64,000 bases of DNA, taken from positions 13,186-77,185 of the forward strand of contig CAZASG010000016.1 of the NCBI GenBank assembly GCA_964487745.1, given 5' to 3'. The notes beneath the pieces are model-generated. The model was not told where the DNA came from. It was given only the letters and a program-made list of their open reading frames with translations, and did not search any database. Shown one piece after another: positions 40,916 to 48,927 of the stretch. Each line of letters opens with the position of its first letter. Position 1 is the first letter of the stretch. Origin of the DNA: Desulfolinea sp964487745. GTDB lineage: Bacteria > Chloroflexota > Anaerolineae > Anaerolineales > Villigracilaceae. The position numbers and the translations under genes are program-made.

Positions 40916-40993
40916 CGGGGCGTAGCGCAGTTCGGTCAGCGCACCGCGTTTGGGACGCGGGGGTCGGCGGTTCAAATCCGCCCGCCCCGACCA
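40916..40993 (+). tRNA. tRNA-Pro (anticodon TGG)
   Basis: Acceptor CGGGGCG with CGCCCCG, D-arm TAGCGCAGTTCGGTCAGCGCA, anticodon stem CCGCG/CGCGG around TTTGGGA (anticodon TGG) and T-arm GGCGGTTCAAATCCGCC. CCA is encoded. Confidence 0.95.
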
Positions 40994-41025
40994 AATATTA
41001 AGGTCTGCCTTATCAAAGTTGACCT

Positions 41026-41056
41026 AAAAAACACCATCGCAATGATGGTGTTTTTT
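41026..41056 (+). terminator. intrinsic terminator after tRNA-Pro
   Basis: CACCATC (41032-41038) pairs with GATGGTG (41044-41050), extended by A/T pairs and followed by six T's. Confidence 0.9.
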
Positions 41057-41171
41057 GTTTTGAAAAGTAATTACTTTCATCAAACTAGAGATTTTTCTCA
41101 ACAATAGAGCACTTATTCTTCCTATACATCATTTGCCAAAGCAGAAAAGAGATAGAACAAGAACATCAACC

Positions 41172-41693
41172 TTACTTTAAGGTCGAAGAGATTTCATTAG
41201 CCCAAGCCTCGATCGCATCAAAATCTCGATGGTCACCTTCGTTCCAGACACCGGATAAAACACTGATGCGGAATTTAAGGCGGTCGCCAAAGGAGGGGAT
41301 CTTGTCGATATTGAGTGCTCCAGCAAAGATTGCCTCACTCGAAGCTTGCAAGACACGTCTGGCTGGGGCCATCCATTCTGAGATCGCATCGCGATATTCT
41401 TCGCCATTTTCCATGGCCAAGGTCATACAGACAGTGAACATGGCAGTCGTTGTTGCTGCCAGTTTTTTGTTATTCACATTGATGAAGGCGATCGCTTCGG
41501 GCAGCCATTGCTGGTTTTGAACAGCACTGCCCACAACTACTGCATCATACAGGCTTAGATCACCGGCATCTTTCATAGGTACTACAGAGATTTCTCGCCC
41601 TTCAACCTGTAAAATTTCGGCGATTCGTTCAGCTACCTCTGCTGTGGAACCCGTTCTACTTGCGTACGTTACCAATATTTTTGTTGTCATCAA
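41172..41693 (-). CDS. flavodoxin-domain protein (HemG-like)
   Basis: A 173-residue FMN-binding protein. The phosphate loop TYASRTGSTAEVAERIAE (about 8-25) and the AVVVGSAVQNQQWLPEA segment match the flavodoxin_5/HemG group, which contains protoporphyrinogen oxidase and related reductases. Electron donor and substrate are unknown. Two ATGs are adjacent; either may be used, with AAGGA upstream. No heme biosynthesis genes are nearby, so a HemG role is only one option. Confidence 0.82.
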   Translation of the reverse strand: MMTTKILVTYASRTGSTAEVAERIAEILQVEGREISVVPMKDAGDLSLYDAVVVGSAVQNQQWLPEAIAFINVNNKKLAATTTAMFTVCMTLAMENGEEYRDAISEWMAPARRVLQASSEAIFAGALNIDKIPSFGDRLKFRISVLSGVWNEGDHRDFDAIEAWANEISSTLK

Positions 41694-41983
41694 TAAAAGA
41701 TCCTTATTTGAGAATGCTGTGCCAATATAGCCCAGTTGGAATAAAACAGATCATTTCCATTATAAAGATGATGACAAAATCTTCAATGCGGAAATCAGTA
41801 CCGCTGAAAAAGGTTACGGCATGAAAAGGATCAGTAAACCGATAAAGAGCTTCTGATAGGTAATAAGTTTTCACCTTTTCTATTCTCTTAGTTTTTTTTA
41901 AGCCTCCTGCCAGTAACTTTCCCTGTGCAAAAGCGACTATATGGATATATTGGCCAACTTTATCCGTAAGTAAGGAGAGAATT

Positions 41984-42484
41984 ATGTATAAAAACACCTT
42001 ATCGATCCCCAAAGAGAATTATCGCATTTGGGCAGAACGGAAAACAACCAAAGTTAGCATTATCCAACAAAGTGCTATTTTCGGCACAATTATTGGAGAG
42101 ATTGCTGGCGCAATCATCGGCACAGCTCTGGGCTCCCTTGCCATGAACTTGACCGGCATTCTGATCGGGTTTACCGCAGGTGTTATTTTGGGCGCGTTGG
42201 CGGGATTGCTCACGGGCATCGTCGTCGGTAAGGTAGCGGGAGCAAGTGGTGGTCCAAGCGTGGGCGCGTATGCAGGGATGGTCTTCGGCACCCTGCTCGG
42301 GATTGTGACAGGATTATCCATCCCGGAATCGGTGCGGACAAGTGTCCATGCCCTGCAATCCCCCGCCTTGAGCGCACTCACACTAAGTCGCTTCGAGACC
42401 GTATCCCTGTTCGTTTTCCTGTTCTGTGTTTTGGGAACACTAGTCGGCGTTTGGGTCGCTGGGAAAAATTATGAAGGCAGATGA
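41984..42484 (+). CDS. glycine-zipper membrane protein, function unknown
   Basis: A 166-residue protein with a polar N-terminus (1-30), two or three long Gly/Ala-rich hydrophobic stretches (about 31-60, 61-85, 88-115) with G-x3-G repeats such as GTIIGEIAGAIIGTALGS, and a C-terminal helix (about 138-160). Glycine zippers favour oligomers in membranes. TAAGGAGAGAATT before the ATG is a very strong ribosome site. A terminator follows. No family recognised. Confidence 0.7.
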   Translation: MYKNTLSIPKENYRIWAERKTTKVSIIQQSAIFGTIIGEIAGAIIGTALGSLAMNLTGILIGFTAGVILGALAGLLTGIVVGKVAGASGGPSVGAYAGMVFGTLLGIVTGLSIPESVRTSVHALQSPALSALTLSRFETVSLFVFLFCVLGTLVGVWVAGKNYEGR

Positions 42485-42506
42485 CGACCTTTTATTTTTA
42501 CAACAG

Positions 42507-42546
42507 TAAAGCGGAGCTGATAATCGTTAGCTTCGCTTTATTTTTT
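42507..42546 (+). terminator. intrinsic terminator after the glycine-zipper gene
   Basis: TAAAGCGGAGCT (42507-42518) pairs with AGCTTCGCTTTA (42529-42540), followed by TTTTTT. Confidence 0.85.
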
Positions 42547-42552
42547 GAGACA

Positions 42553-42582
42553 TAAAAAGCCCCTGCTCATAGAGCAGGGGCT
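42553..42582 (-). terminator. intrinsic terminator of icd
   Basis: AGCCCCTGCTC and GAGCAGGGGCT form an 11-bp stem with a 3-nt loop. Five T's follow on the minus strand. Confidence 0.9.
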
Positions 42583-42610
42583 GATCTTTAAATCTGATGG
42601 CTATCGTTGC

Positions 42611-44017
42611 TTAGTCATCCATATGCTTGATCATGGCATCGCCAAATTCGGAGCATTTCACTTTGGTTGCGCCATCCATCAGGCGATCGAAATCGTAAGT
42701 GACGGTTTTGGCTGCGACTGCACCGCTCATGCCTTTGAGTATGAGATCGGCGACTTCGTGCCAGCCCATGTAACGGAACATCATCTCGCCAGAGAGAATA
42801 ACGGAGCCAGGGTTGACCTGGTCGAGGTCAGCGTATTTGGGGGCAGTGCCGTGAGTGGCTTCGAAGATGGCGCGTCCGGTGGTGTAGTTGATGTTGGCGC
42901 CGGGAGCGATGCCCATGCCGCCGATCTGGGCAGCGAGTGCATCTGAAAGGTAATCGCCATTCAGGTTCATGGTGGCGAGCACGTCGAAAGATTTAGCACG
43001 GGTAATGGTTTGCTGGAAAACGATGTCTGCAATGGTGTCGCGGATACGGAGTTTTGTTTTCCATTTTCCGTCGCCGTGGGTATCCCAGAGAGCGAGGGCT
43101 TCTTCAACTTCGTCGAGGATCTCTTGCTGCTTGTCGGGCGCCATCATGTCGAATCCGGGATCGACTGCTTTGGCATTTTCTTCAACGGTCATATCAGGAT
43201 TGGCTTCTTTATTACCCAAAATCCAGGTTTCGCGCTCGGTGACAATATCGTTGCGGAATTCAGTCTTGGCAATTTCGTAACCCCAGTTACGGAATGCGCC
43301 TTCGGTGAATTTCATGATATTGCCTTTGTGAACAAGACTAACATCTTTACGATTGTTATCGAGCGCCCATTTGATGGCAGCGCGTACGATGCGAGATGTG
43401 CCTTCTATAGAAACAGGCTTGATACTGATACCAGCAGTATCGGGGAAGCGGAATTTTTCGTATTGTTCAGGGAATTCTTCTTTCATCATTCCCATGAACT
43501 TCTTGTTTTCTTCTGTGCCTTCTTCAAATTCTGCGCCGGTGTAAATATCTTCGGTGTTTTCACGGAAGATAACCATATCGACATATTCGGGGTGCTTCAC
43601 AGGGGAAGGAACACCTTCAATATATTGTACGGGGCGTTGGCAAACATAAAGGTCAAGTAATTTGCGCAGGGCAACATTCAAAGAACGGATACCCCCGCCG
43701 ATAGGTGTGGTGAGGGGTCCCTTGATGCCGACAACATATTCTTCAAAAGCTGTGATTGTTTCTGCGGGCAGCCATTCGTTGAACATATCGTAGGCTTTCT
43801 CACCGGCATAGACTTCCATCCAGTTGACTTTGCGTTTGCCACCATAAGCTTTTTCTACGGCTGCATCAAAAACGCGGACAGATGCTTTCCAGATGTCGCG
43901 ACCGGTGCCATCGCCTTCGATGAACGGTAAAACAACATTATCAGGAACCTGTAAAACACCATCTTTCATGGTAATTTTTTCGCCCTCAGCAGGGACTTTA
44001 ATTTTTTCGTAACCCAT
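42611..44017 (-). CDS. icd: isocitrate dehydrogenase (NADP type, fold as in E. coli Icd)
   Basis: A 468-residue enzyme oxidising isocitrate to 2-oxoglutarate in the TCA cycle. Motifs include PFIEGDGTGRDIW, IRSLNVALRKLLDLYVCQRP with the substrate Ser and Arg residues, FRENTEDIYTGAE, DTIADIVFQQ, and NLNGDYLSDALAAQIGG. ATHGTAPKYA is the adenine-side loop; the Lys/Tyr pair for NADP is not fully checked. About 50 residues longer than E. coli Icd, as in some relatives. AAAAGGAGAGACC precedes the ATG. A dyad lies just upstream of its -35. Confidence 0.94.
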   Translation of the reverse strand: MGYEKIKVPAEGEKITMKDGVLQVPDNVVLPFIEGDGTGRDIWKASVRVFDAAVEKAYGGKRKVNWMEVYAGEKAYDMFNEWLPAETITAFEEYVVGIKGPLTTPIGGGIRSLNVALRKLLDLYVCQRPVQYIEGVPSPVKHPEYVDMVIFRENTEDIYTGAEFEEGTEENKKFMGMMKEEFPEQYEKFRFPDTAGISIKPVSIEGTSRIVRAAIKWALDNNRKDVSLVHKGNIMKFTEGAFRNWGYEIAKTEFRNDIVTERETWILGNKEANPDMTVEENAKAVDPGFDMMAPDKQQEILDEVEEALALWDTHGDGKWKTKLRIRDTIADIVFQQTITRAKSFDVLATMNLNGDYLSDALAAQIGGMGIAPGANINYTTGRAIFEATHGTAPKYADLDQVNPGSVILSGEMMFRYMGWHEVADLILKGMSGAVAAKTVTYDFDRLMDGATKVKCSEFGDAMIKHMDD

Positions 44018-44060
44018 TGGTCTCTCCTTTTGGTGATATTTTCTAATTATTGGCGGGGAG

Positions 44061-44089
44061 ATTATAGCAAGCCAATATCGTTGAAGTCA
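44061..44089 (-). promoter_or_regulatory. icd promoter
   Basis: On the minus strand TGACTT (44089-44084) and TATAAT (44066-44061) are 17 nt apart. TSS is about 44054. Confidence 0.6.
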
Positions 44090-44090
44090 G

Positions 44091-44118
44091 TGACAATTGT
44101 CATTTTGATTGTCATTTT
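44091..44118. promoter_or_regulatory. candidate operator between icd and the CAP lipoprotein gene
   Basis: TGACAATTGTCA is a perfect 12-bp palindrome, and ATTGTCATTTT is repeated with a 12-nt period. The site abuts the icd -35, so a regulator bound here could control icd and possibly the divergent gene. Confidence 0.55.
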
Positions 44119-44253
44119 GGTCGTATATAGGAAGAATAGCATTATTTGGTACTGATTTCTTATAAATTTACCCCTCTTGCATAATCTTGACCTATATTGT
44201 ATTTTTAATAAAGAATATTTCATTTCTCTTTACAGCAGATAACAGGAGCAAAA

Positions 44254-45285
44254 ATGTTCCCAAAGGCCTTACGGTCTCTACTCCTTATCGCTATCCTGCT
44301 GTCCGCGTGCAAGGCGCAACCTACACAAACCCCAACAACTTCACCAACAGAAACGCCTGTGCCACCAACAGAGACGCTCGCCCCCACATCTACCCCCAAC
44401 AACGAGGACGCCACTACCGCTGAAGCCATCGAAGAGCCGACTGCGACAGCAACGCCGCTTCCACCAGAGAATGCTGCGGACTGCACCAATGCAGGCAAGT
44501 TTGTCAGCGATATAACGATTCCCGATAACAGCAACGTTAATATCAACGAAACTTTCACAAAAACCTGGCGTGTTCAAAATATCGGTACCTGTATTTGGTG
44601 GTATGGATATTCTCTGGCTCATTACTCAGAAGAAACACTTGGGATACAAGAACCTGTTCCTCTCCCTCTTACCAACCCCGGTGAAACAGCTGATATATCC
44701 GTTGTTTTGGTCGCCCCCGGAACAGCAGGATCATATCGTGGCAATTTTGTGATTCACAATCCGGAAGGATTGCCCATGCAGATCGATAACGATTCGCGTT
44801 TGTGGGTATTATTCAACGCTGTTGAGAACGGTGGAGCACAAGATGCTACTCCAGAAAGTGGAGATCAAGCTGCTTGCAACTTGACTGTCGATACAAACCG
44901 TACCCAAGAGCTGCTAAATGAGATCAATGAGTATCGTTCTTCATCTGGCTTGGAGGCGTATACGCTCAACGATCAATTGACACAGGCAGCTCAATCTCAC
45001 GCAGCTGATATGGCATGCAATCAGCTTTTCTATCACGACGGCTCAGATGGCTCAACACCTGAATCTCGCGTGGCTGCTGCAGGCTATACAGGTACAGTCA
45101 CGGAAAATGTCTACGGCAGCTATCCGCCCCTAACACCCGCAGAGGTGAAGGATTGGTGGCGACTGGATCAAACCGATCCTTCCCACAATCTCAATCTGGT
45201 CAGCACAAAATATGTCAAAGTAGGGATCGGTTATGCCTTTTACAATAATTTCGGCTACTATGTTGTTGTCTTTGGCACACCCTAG
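44254..45285 (+). CDS. lipoprotein with NBR1-type Ig-like domain and CAP/SCP domain
   Basis: A 343-residue secreted protein. The signal peptide ends LLSAC (Cys19). A Thr/Pro-rich linker (20-72) leads to an NBR1-like Ig domain (about 78-190; KTWRVQNIGTCIWW...LAHYSEETLG, and a NPGETADISVVLVAP strand). The C-terminal CAP domain (about 215-343) has LLNEINEYRSSSGL, LTQAAQSHAADMA, TENVYGSYP and YYVVVFGTP with conserved His/Glu positions. CAP proteins act outside the cell, and some hydrolyse lipids or bind sterols; activity here is unknown. AGGAGCAAAA precedes the ATG. Confidence 0.88.
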   Translation: MFPKALRSLLLIAILLSACKAQPTQTPTTSPTETPVPPTETLAPTSTPNNEDATTAEAIEEPTATATPLPPENAADCTNAGKFVSDITIPDNSNVNINETFTKTWRVQNIGTCIWWYGYSLAHYSEETLGIQEPVPLPLTNPGETADISVVLVAPGTAGSYRGNFVIHNPEGLPMQIDNDSRLWVLFNAVENGGAQDATPESGDQAACNLTVDTNRTQELLNEINEYRSSSGLEAYTLNDQLTQAAQSHAADMACNQLFYHDGSDGSTPESRVAAAGYTGTVTENVYGSYPPLTPAEVKDWWRLDQTDPSHNLNLVSTKYVKVGIGYAFYNNFGYYVVVFGTP

Positions 45286-45302
45286 ATGATTCTTTTCCCA
45301 GT

Positions 45303-45333
45303 CAAAAATCCCTTCAGATGAAGGGATTTTTCT
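45303..45333. terminator. bidirectional terminator, CAP gene / acyltransferase gene
   Basis: AAAAATCCCTT (45304-45314) pairs with AAGGGATTTTT (45321-45331). It serves both convergent genes. Confidence 0.88.
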
Positions 45334-46025
45334 TATCGAATTTTTACCGCAGGCACTCCCCCGTAAATCGAATCCTTTTTCAGCACCGCTCCTTTGGGGA
45401 TCAGACTCTTCGCACCGACGATGACATTATCTTCGATCGTCACGCCGGGCAGTATGAGCGTATCTGCGCCGATGCTGACGTTATTGCCGATCCGCACGGG
45501 GCTCATGGTACCTTTCTCGCCTTCCACGGCATGCGCACTGATGCCCACATTCCCGCCGATGACGCTATTATCGCCGATCTCGAGCATATCCAGATCCCAC
45601 AAGCGGGTGGACATGATAAAGCAATTCTTGCCGATCTTCGCGCCCAGCGCGCGGTAGAACCAGATCAGTGGCGGTGTGCCGCGTACCAAGGGCAGGAAAA
45701 GGAAATGGACGATGTGAATAAGATAATTATTCACTGCAGAAAGAAAGGCCGCTGGTTGATAAAAATAGGCCGAACCTTCACGGTTGCGCAACCCGAGCAC
45801 AAATCGCAAGATGACGACCAGGGTCATCGAAGTCAGCCCAAAGAGAACGTAACCAACCCCAAAGGTCAGGCCAATCAATAAAGCGCCACTCCATTCGTCC
45901 ATGCCATTGGCACGTTCAAAGGCCATTCGCACAAGCCAAATGCTCGGTGTGGCTGCCAAGCCGACCACAAGGCTGGTCACGACCAATCCAAATAAAGATA
46001 AGAAGGGATAAAGAAAATCCATCAT
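45333..46025 (-). CDS. membrane-anchored hexapeptide-repeat acyltransferase
   Basis: A 230-residue protein. Two N-terminal helices (about 5-28 and 45-70) anchor it. The C-terminal half (about 115-230) is a left-handed beta-helix with I-G-x-x-x-x repeats: IGDNSVIGGNVGISAHAV, IGNNVSIGADTLILPGVTI, DNVIVGAKSLIPKGAVL and YGGVPAVKI. It likely transfers an acyl or acetyl group to a lipid or sugar. Last of the plsC-MFS-acyltransferase series on this strand, 11 nt after the MFS gene. Confidence 0.8.
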   Translation of the reverse strand: MMDFLYPFLSLFGLVVTSLVVGLAATPSIWLVRMAFERANGMDEWSGALLIGLTFGVGYVLFGLTSMTLVVILRFVLGLRNREGSAYFYQPAAFLSAVNNYLIHIVHFLFLPLVRGTPPLIWFYRALGAKIGKNCFIMSTRLWDLDMLEIGDNSVIGGNVGISAHAVEGEKGTMSPVRIGNNVSIGADTLILPGVTIEDNVIVGAKSLIPKGAVLKKDSIYGGVPAVKIR

Positions 46026-46036
46026 AGGGCTGCCAC

Positions 46037-47434
46037 CTAGTTTGCTTTTTTCACACCTAGCAAGGGCAAGAGTGAAAGCATCGCCATCATCGCATAAATG
46101 CTCATCAAGAGCACGTAAGACATCTCATCCGCGATGGTGCCGCCAATATAAGCGCCGATCGCGCCCGCGCCAGCCCCCGCAATATTCTGGATGCCCATAA
46201 AGCGACCGACCTGCTCCTGCGGAACGAGTTCTGCACCCAAAGCCCAACTAGCGGAATAGAAAAGACCGACACCAGCGCCGACTAAACTTGCTCCCGCGTA
46301 CATGGGCGTGATGCCCGGCGAGAAAATAACAATGCTCGCACCACCCGCAACAAGCAGACCAGCGATCGTGAGCAGCATCTTCTTGCCGAAGCGGTCGGCC
46401 AGCCAGCCGCTGGGAATGGCGGTGACGAGGATGAAGATGCCGACGAACATCACGATCTGCGCGGCGGGACCGGCAGCCTTTGCTCCGGCCATCTCAGGGA
46501 ATTTCTCCTGTAAGAAGAAGACCATAAACCCAGCCAGATTGGTCGATGAGACGAGGAAACCCAGGCGGTTGACTACCCACCAGGTAAAGGATGGATGCTT
46601 CATCATTTCATTGCCGAGACTGATGCGTAGGCTGGCCCAGACCCCGAGGAAGACAGTGAGTGCCATCCCGAGTACGCCGACCAAACCAACCATCAAGAAG
46701 CTCTGCGAATTGATCACAAAGATCGAGACCAATTTTCCAACGCCCAAGATCAGGGCGGTAAAGGCGGCGGTCATAAAGAATAGCCGTAGGAAGGGATTCC
46801 AGTTGAGCGGTTCCGGCTCTTCGAGCGTTTCTCGTTTTGGCGCGAAGAGCGAGATGAGCATCGCGATCAAGAGCACAGCAGAGAGCGTGATCAATGCGCC
46901 CCAGAGATTTTCGTTTGCGATCTGGCGTGCAACCACAAAGGAGACAAAGATCAGCGGAACCGGCAATTCGAGCGCGGCCTTTACGCCGGAGAAGAGACCT
47001 TTCTTTTCATCCGGCACAAGATCGGGGATCAGGGATTGCGTTCCGGCCTGGGTCGCGTTCGAGCCGACCATTGAGAGCACGAGCAGGAAGAAGAGCATCC
47101 AGTAGCCGTTTATGCCGCTCATGCCAGCCGTGAAGCCAATCGCGATGATGACGACCAATTCAAAGACCACGCCGCCAAAGATGAAGGGTTTGCGTCGTCC
47201 CCAACGGGTTCTAGTATGGTCGGAGATCAGGCCAAAAAATGCCTGTGAGAGAACAGCGGCCATCAAAGTCCACAATCGCAGGGTGCCGACATAGGAACCT
47301 TTTTGGGCTTCACCAACAAATTGTTGCACCAATAGCGGGATGACCAAAGGCACTAGCACCTGCGAGCGGGTGGTGAGCGCAAACCAGTTGATGTTGATGG
47401 TGATGTAGTCGTACCAACGAATTGAGCGATTCAT
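46037..47434 (-). CDS. MFS transporter
   Basis: A 465-residue permease with about 12 transmembrane helices. The loop between helices 2 and 3 reads GLISDHTRTRWGRRKPFIFGG, close to the MFS signature G-x3-D-R-x-G-R-R and to GPH/SLC45-type sugar transporters. The second-half equivalent is GWLADRFGKKMLL. AAAGGAGAATTT precedes the ATG. It is followed at 11 nt by the hexapeptide acyltransferase, suggesting joint action on a lipid or glycolipid, or simple co-expression. Substrate unknown. Confidence 0.85.
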   Translation of the reverse strand: MNRSIRWYDYITININWFALTTRSQVLVPLVIPLLVQQFVGEAQKGSYVGTLRLWTLMAAVLSQAFFGLISDHTRTRWGRRKPFIFGGVVFELVVIIAIGFTAGMSGINGYWMLFFLLVLSMVGSNATQAGTQSLIPDLVPDEKKGLFSGVKAALELPVPLIFVSFVVARQIANENLWGALITLSAVLLIAMLISLFAPKRETLEEPEPLNWNPFLRLFFMTAAFTALILGVGKLVSIFVINSQSFLMVGLVGVLGMALTVFLGVWASLRISLGNEMMKHPSFTWWVVNRLGFLVSSTNLAGFMVFFLQEKFPEMAGAKAAGPAAQIVMFVGIFILVTAIPSGWLADRFGKKMLLTIAGLLVAGGASIVIFSPGITPMYAGASLVGAGVGLFYSASWALGAELVPQEQVGRFMGIQNIAGAGAGAIGAYIGGTIADEMSYVLLMSIYAMMAMLSLLPLLGVKKAN

Positions 47435-47454
47435 AAATTCTCCTTTATTAGCTC

Positions 47455-47560
47455 CTGAGCGGAGGTGCTACGCAGTAGTAACGTAGTCGAAGGACGGCTT
47501 TAGCAAGTACCGCTCTTCGACTGCGTGCTTTCCCATGGAAAACCCTCCGCTCAGAGACTG
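47455..47560. repeat. MITE-like element, family C, copy 1
   Basis: About 106 bp with inverted ends CTGAGCGGAG (47455) and CTCCGCTCAG (47545-47554, then AGACTGG). Internal blocks GTAGTCGAAGGACGG and CCGCTCTTCGACT recur in the copy at 54278. It lies between plsC and the MFS gene. No transposase inside. Confidence 0.8.
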
Positions 47561-47564
47561 GGCT

Positions 47565-48677
47565 TTACCATTTATCCACAGGTTGTGTGCGGTCGACAAG
47601 AATGTCTTTGCCAGTGGGCAAATAAGTGAAGCGGCGCAACGGCGTGAATTTGATCTGTAGATCGTTCTCTTCTGCCCATAGCGCCAGCTCTTGCACTTCG
47701 CGGATGCCATGTTCCATCGCTTTACCTTCCTGCTGGCCATAGCGATAGGTGAAGTAATAGGGGTTATCGTCTTGTAGATTCTGGAAGATAGACTGAGTGG
47801 CTTTTATAATAGCTTCTATGCTGGGGACATCGACGAGAACGGTCAGGACTGCCACGTGGGGCATTTCGAGATTTTTGATGTAGTTATTGATAAGGGTGTT
47901 TCGGTGAGTAAATTTGCTGAAAGCAGCCCCATGTTCGGGTTGCAGGTCATCGGGGATGGGTACCAATTTTCCATGCTCGTTCTGTGCTTCGACCAGCAAC
48001 TCAAAACTTTCGTCCGCGATCGTCTCTTCCTGCTGGCGATCTTCCTCGGGAATCAATTCCCAGACGGCATCCATGATGCGATCTGATTCATCCTGAAAAT
48101 GTTGCTTGCGGGATTTTCCACTGGGCTTTTGCACTGGCGGGATCAATTCGCCGACATTCATCTTCAAGACGGGACGTTTGAAGGCGAAGACTTCGCCCAG
48201 GAGCCCGGCCATATCGCCAAAACCGATCGGCAGGACGGGGGCCTGGGCATGGTAGCTGAGCCAGGCCACGCCCGACTGCGCACGTCGAATGGAAGGCTCC
48301 CAGATGCCGCCTTCGGGGAAGATGCCCAGCATGCCGTCTTGTTTGAGTACGCTCACGCCCAACTTCATGCTGGAGGGGGTGACATTGCCACGAAAAACGG
48401 GGATCAGGCCGTAAAGGTCTACGAAAGTATTCATAATGCCTGCATGGGGGATATCGACCGAGCCCATGAACTCGACCTGTTTGGGTGGGTAGATAGCCAT
48501 CATGACGACTTCGAGCGCAGCCGTATGATTACCGACCAGAATGACGGGGCCTTTCTTCGGTAAGTTCTCTCGCCCCGTGATCTGGGCGCGGGCTAAAAGG
48601 AAAAATAGCCCACGAGCAATAATGCGCAAAAGATGACGTAAAAAAGTACGGCGGGGATATTTGATCTCTGTGTTCAT
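47565..48677 (-). CDS. plsC: 1-acyl-sn-glycerol-3-phosphate acyltransferase-like protein (PlsC family)
   Basis: A 370-residue protein. The PlsC domain (about 25-215) has VGNHTAALEVVMM, an H-x4-E in place of the usual catalytic H-x4-D, and FPEGGIWEP as the substrate motif. An extra C-terminal part (about 225-370) of unknown fold, with PLRRFTYLPTGKDILVD, makes it longer than classical PlsC (about 240). It probably acylates a lysophospholipid or glycolipid at the membrane. GCAGGA lies before the ATG. Followed by the family C repeat and then the MFS gene. Confidence 0.82.
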   Translation of the reverse strand: MNTEIKYPRRTFLRHLLRIIARGLFFLLARAQITGRENLPKKGPVILVGNHTAALEVVMMAIYPPKQVEFMGSVDIPHAGIMNTFVDLYGLIPVFRGNVTPSSMKLGVSVLKQDGMLGIFPEGGIWEPSIRRAQSGVAWLSYHAQAPVLPIGFGDMAGLLGEVFAFKRPVLKMNVGELIPPVQKPSGKSRKQHFQDESDRIMDAVWELIPEEDRQQEETIADESFELLVEAQNEHGKLVPIPDDLQPEHGAAFSKFTHRNTLINNYIKNLEMPHVAVLTVLVDVPSIEAIIKATQSIFQNLQDDNPYYFTYRYGQQEGKAMEHGIREVQELALWAEENDLQIKFTPLRRFTYLPTGKDILVDRTQPVDKW

Positions 48678-48762
48678 AAAAAATCCTGCTTTATAATACC
48701 TTCCACTTGCCTAACACAGGCGATATGACGAAGTTCTCGCAATAAGAAAATCATATCATCCC

Positions 48763-48790
48763 TTGACAAGAAAGACAGCTTGCATATAAT
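48763..48790 (+). promoter_or_regulatory. pyr cluster promoter
   Basis: A consensus TTGACA (48763-48768) and TATAAT (48785-48790) are separated by 16 nt. The predicted start is about 48797, 4 nt before the leader ATG. Confidence 0.85.
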
Positions 48791-48800
48791 CACGCGCGAT

Positions 48801-48881
48801 ATGCGCCCACACAAAGACCCCTTAACCAAAAAAGTTTTCGCCCCCAACGGGGCAGGCGCCGTTTTTCTATTCATTATTTGA
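48801..48881 (+). CDS. pyr leader peptide (26 codons)
   Basis: An ATG-to-TGA frame directly after the promoter. The peptide begins MRPHKDPLTKKV and ends GAVFLFII; its last codons GTT TTT CTA TTC ATT ATT make a U-rich RNA stretch. The TGA (48879-48881) overlaps the first bases of the terminator stem. No Shine-Dalgarno: the start would be nearly leaderless. The arrangement parallels the E. coli pyrL leader of pyrBI. The reading frame is certain; that it is translated is inference. Confidence 0.65.
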   Translation: MRPHKDPLTKKVFAPNGAGAVFLFII

Positions 48882-48908
48882 GAGAGCCTATTGTGGCTCT
48901 CTTTTTTT
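48840..48908 (+). terminator. pyr attenuator: pause hairpin, U-tract and intrinsic terminator
   Basis: GCCCC/GGGGC (48840-48853, loop CAAC) is a possible pause hairpin. A U-rich run at 48861-48878 follows. Then GAGAGCC (48882-48888) pairs with GGCTCTC (48895-48901) and seven T's end the terminator (48902-48908). The pyrC Shine-Dalgarno AAAGGA begins 6 nt later. Confidence 0.8.
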
Positions 48909-48927
48909 ATACCTAAAGGACACTACA

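Noticed and set aside
41172..41693. Assignment as protoporphyrinogen oxidase HemG
   Set aside because: Flavodoxin fold is clear, but HemG-specific residues were not verified and no heme genes are nearby, so only the broader family is claimed.
41704..42012. A 102-codon minus-strand frame between the flavodoxin and glycine-zipper genes
   Set aside because: Its start would be a TTG inside the opposite-strand gene, no ribosome site exists, and no internal Met gives a sensible protein. It might be a decayed gene, but support is too weak.
48797..48927. PyrR-dependent attenuation of the pyr cluster
   Set aside because: No conserved PyrR-binding loop or antiterminator/anti-antiterminator set is recognisable; the leader-peptide model explains the elements better.
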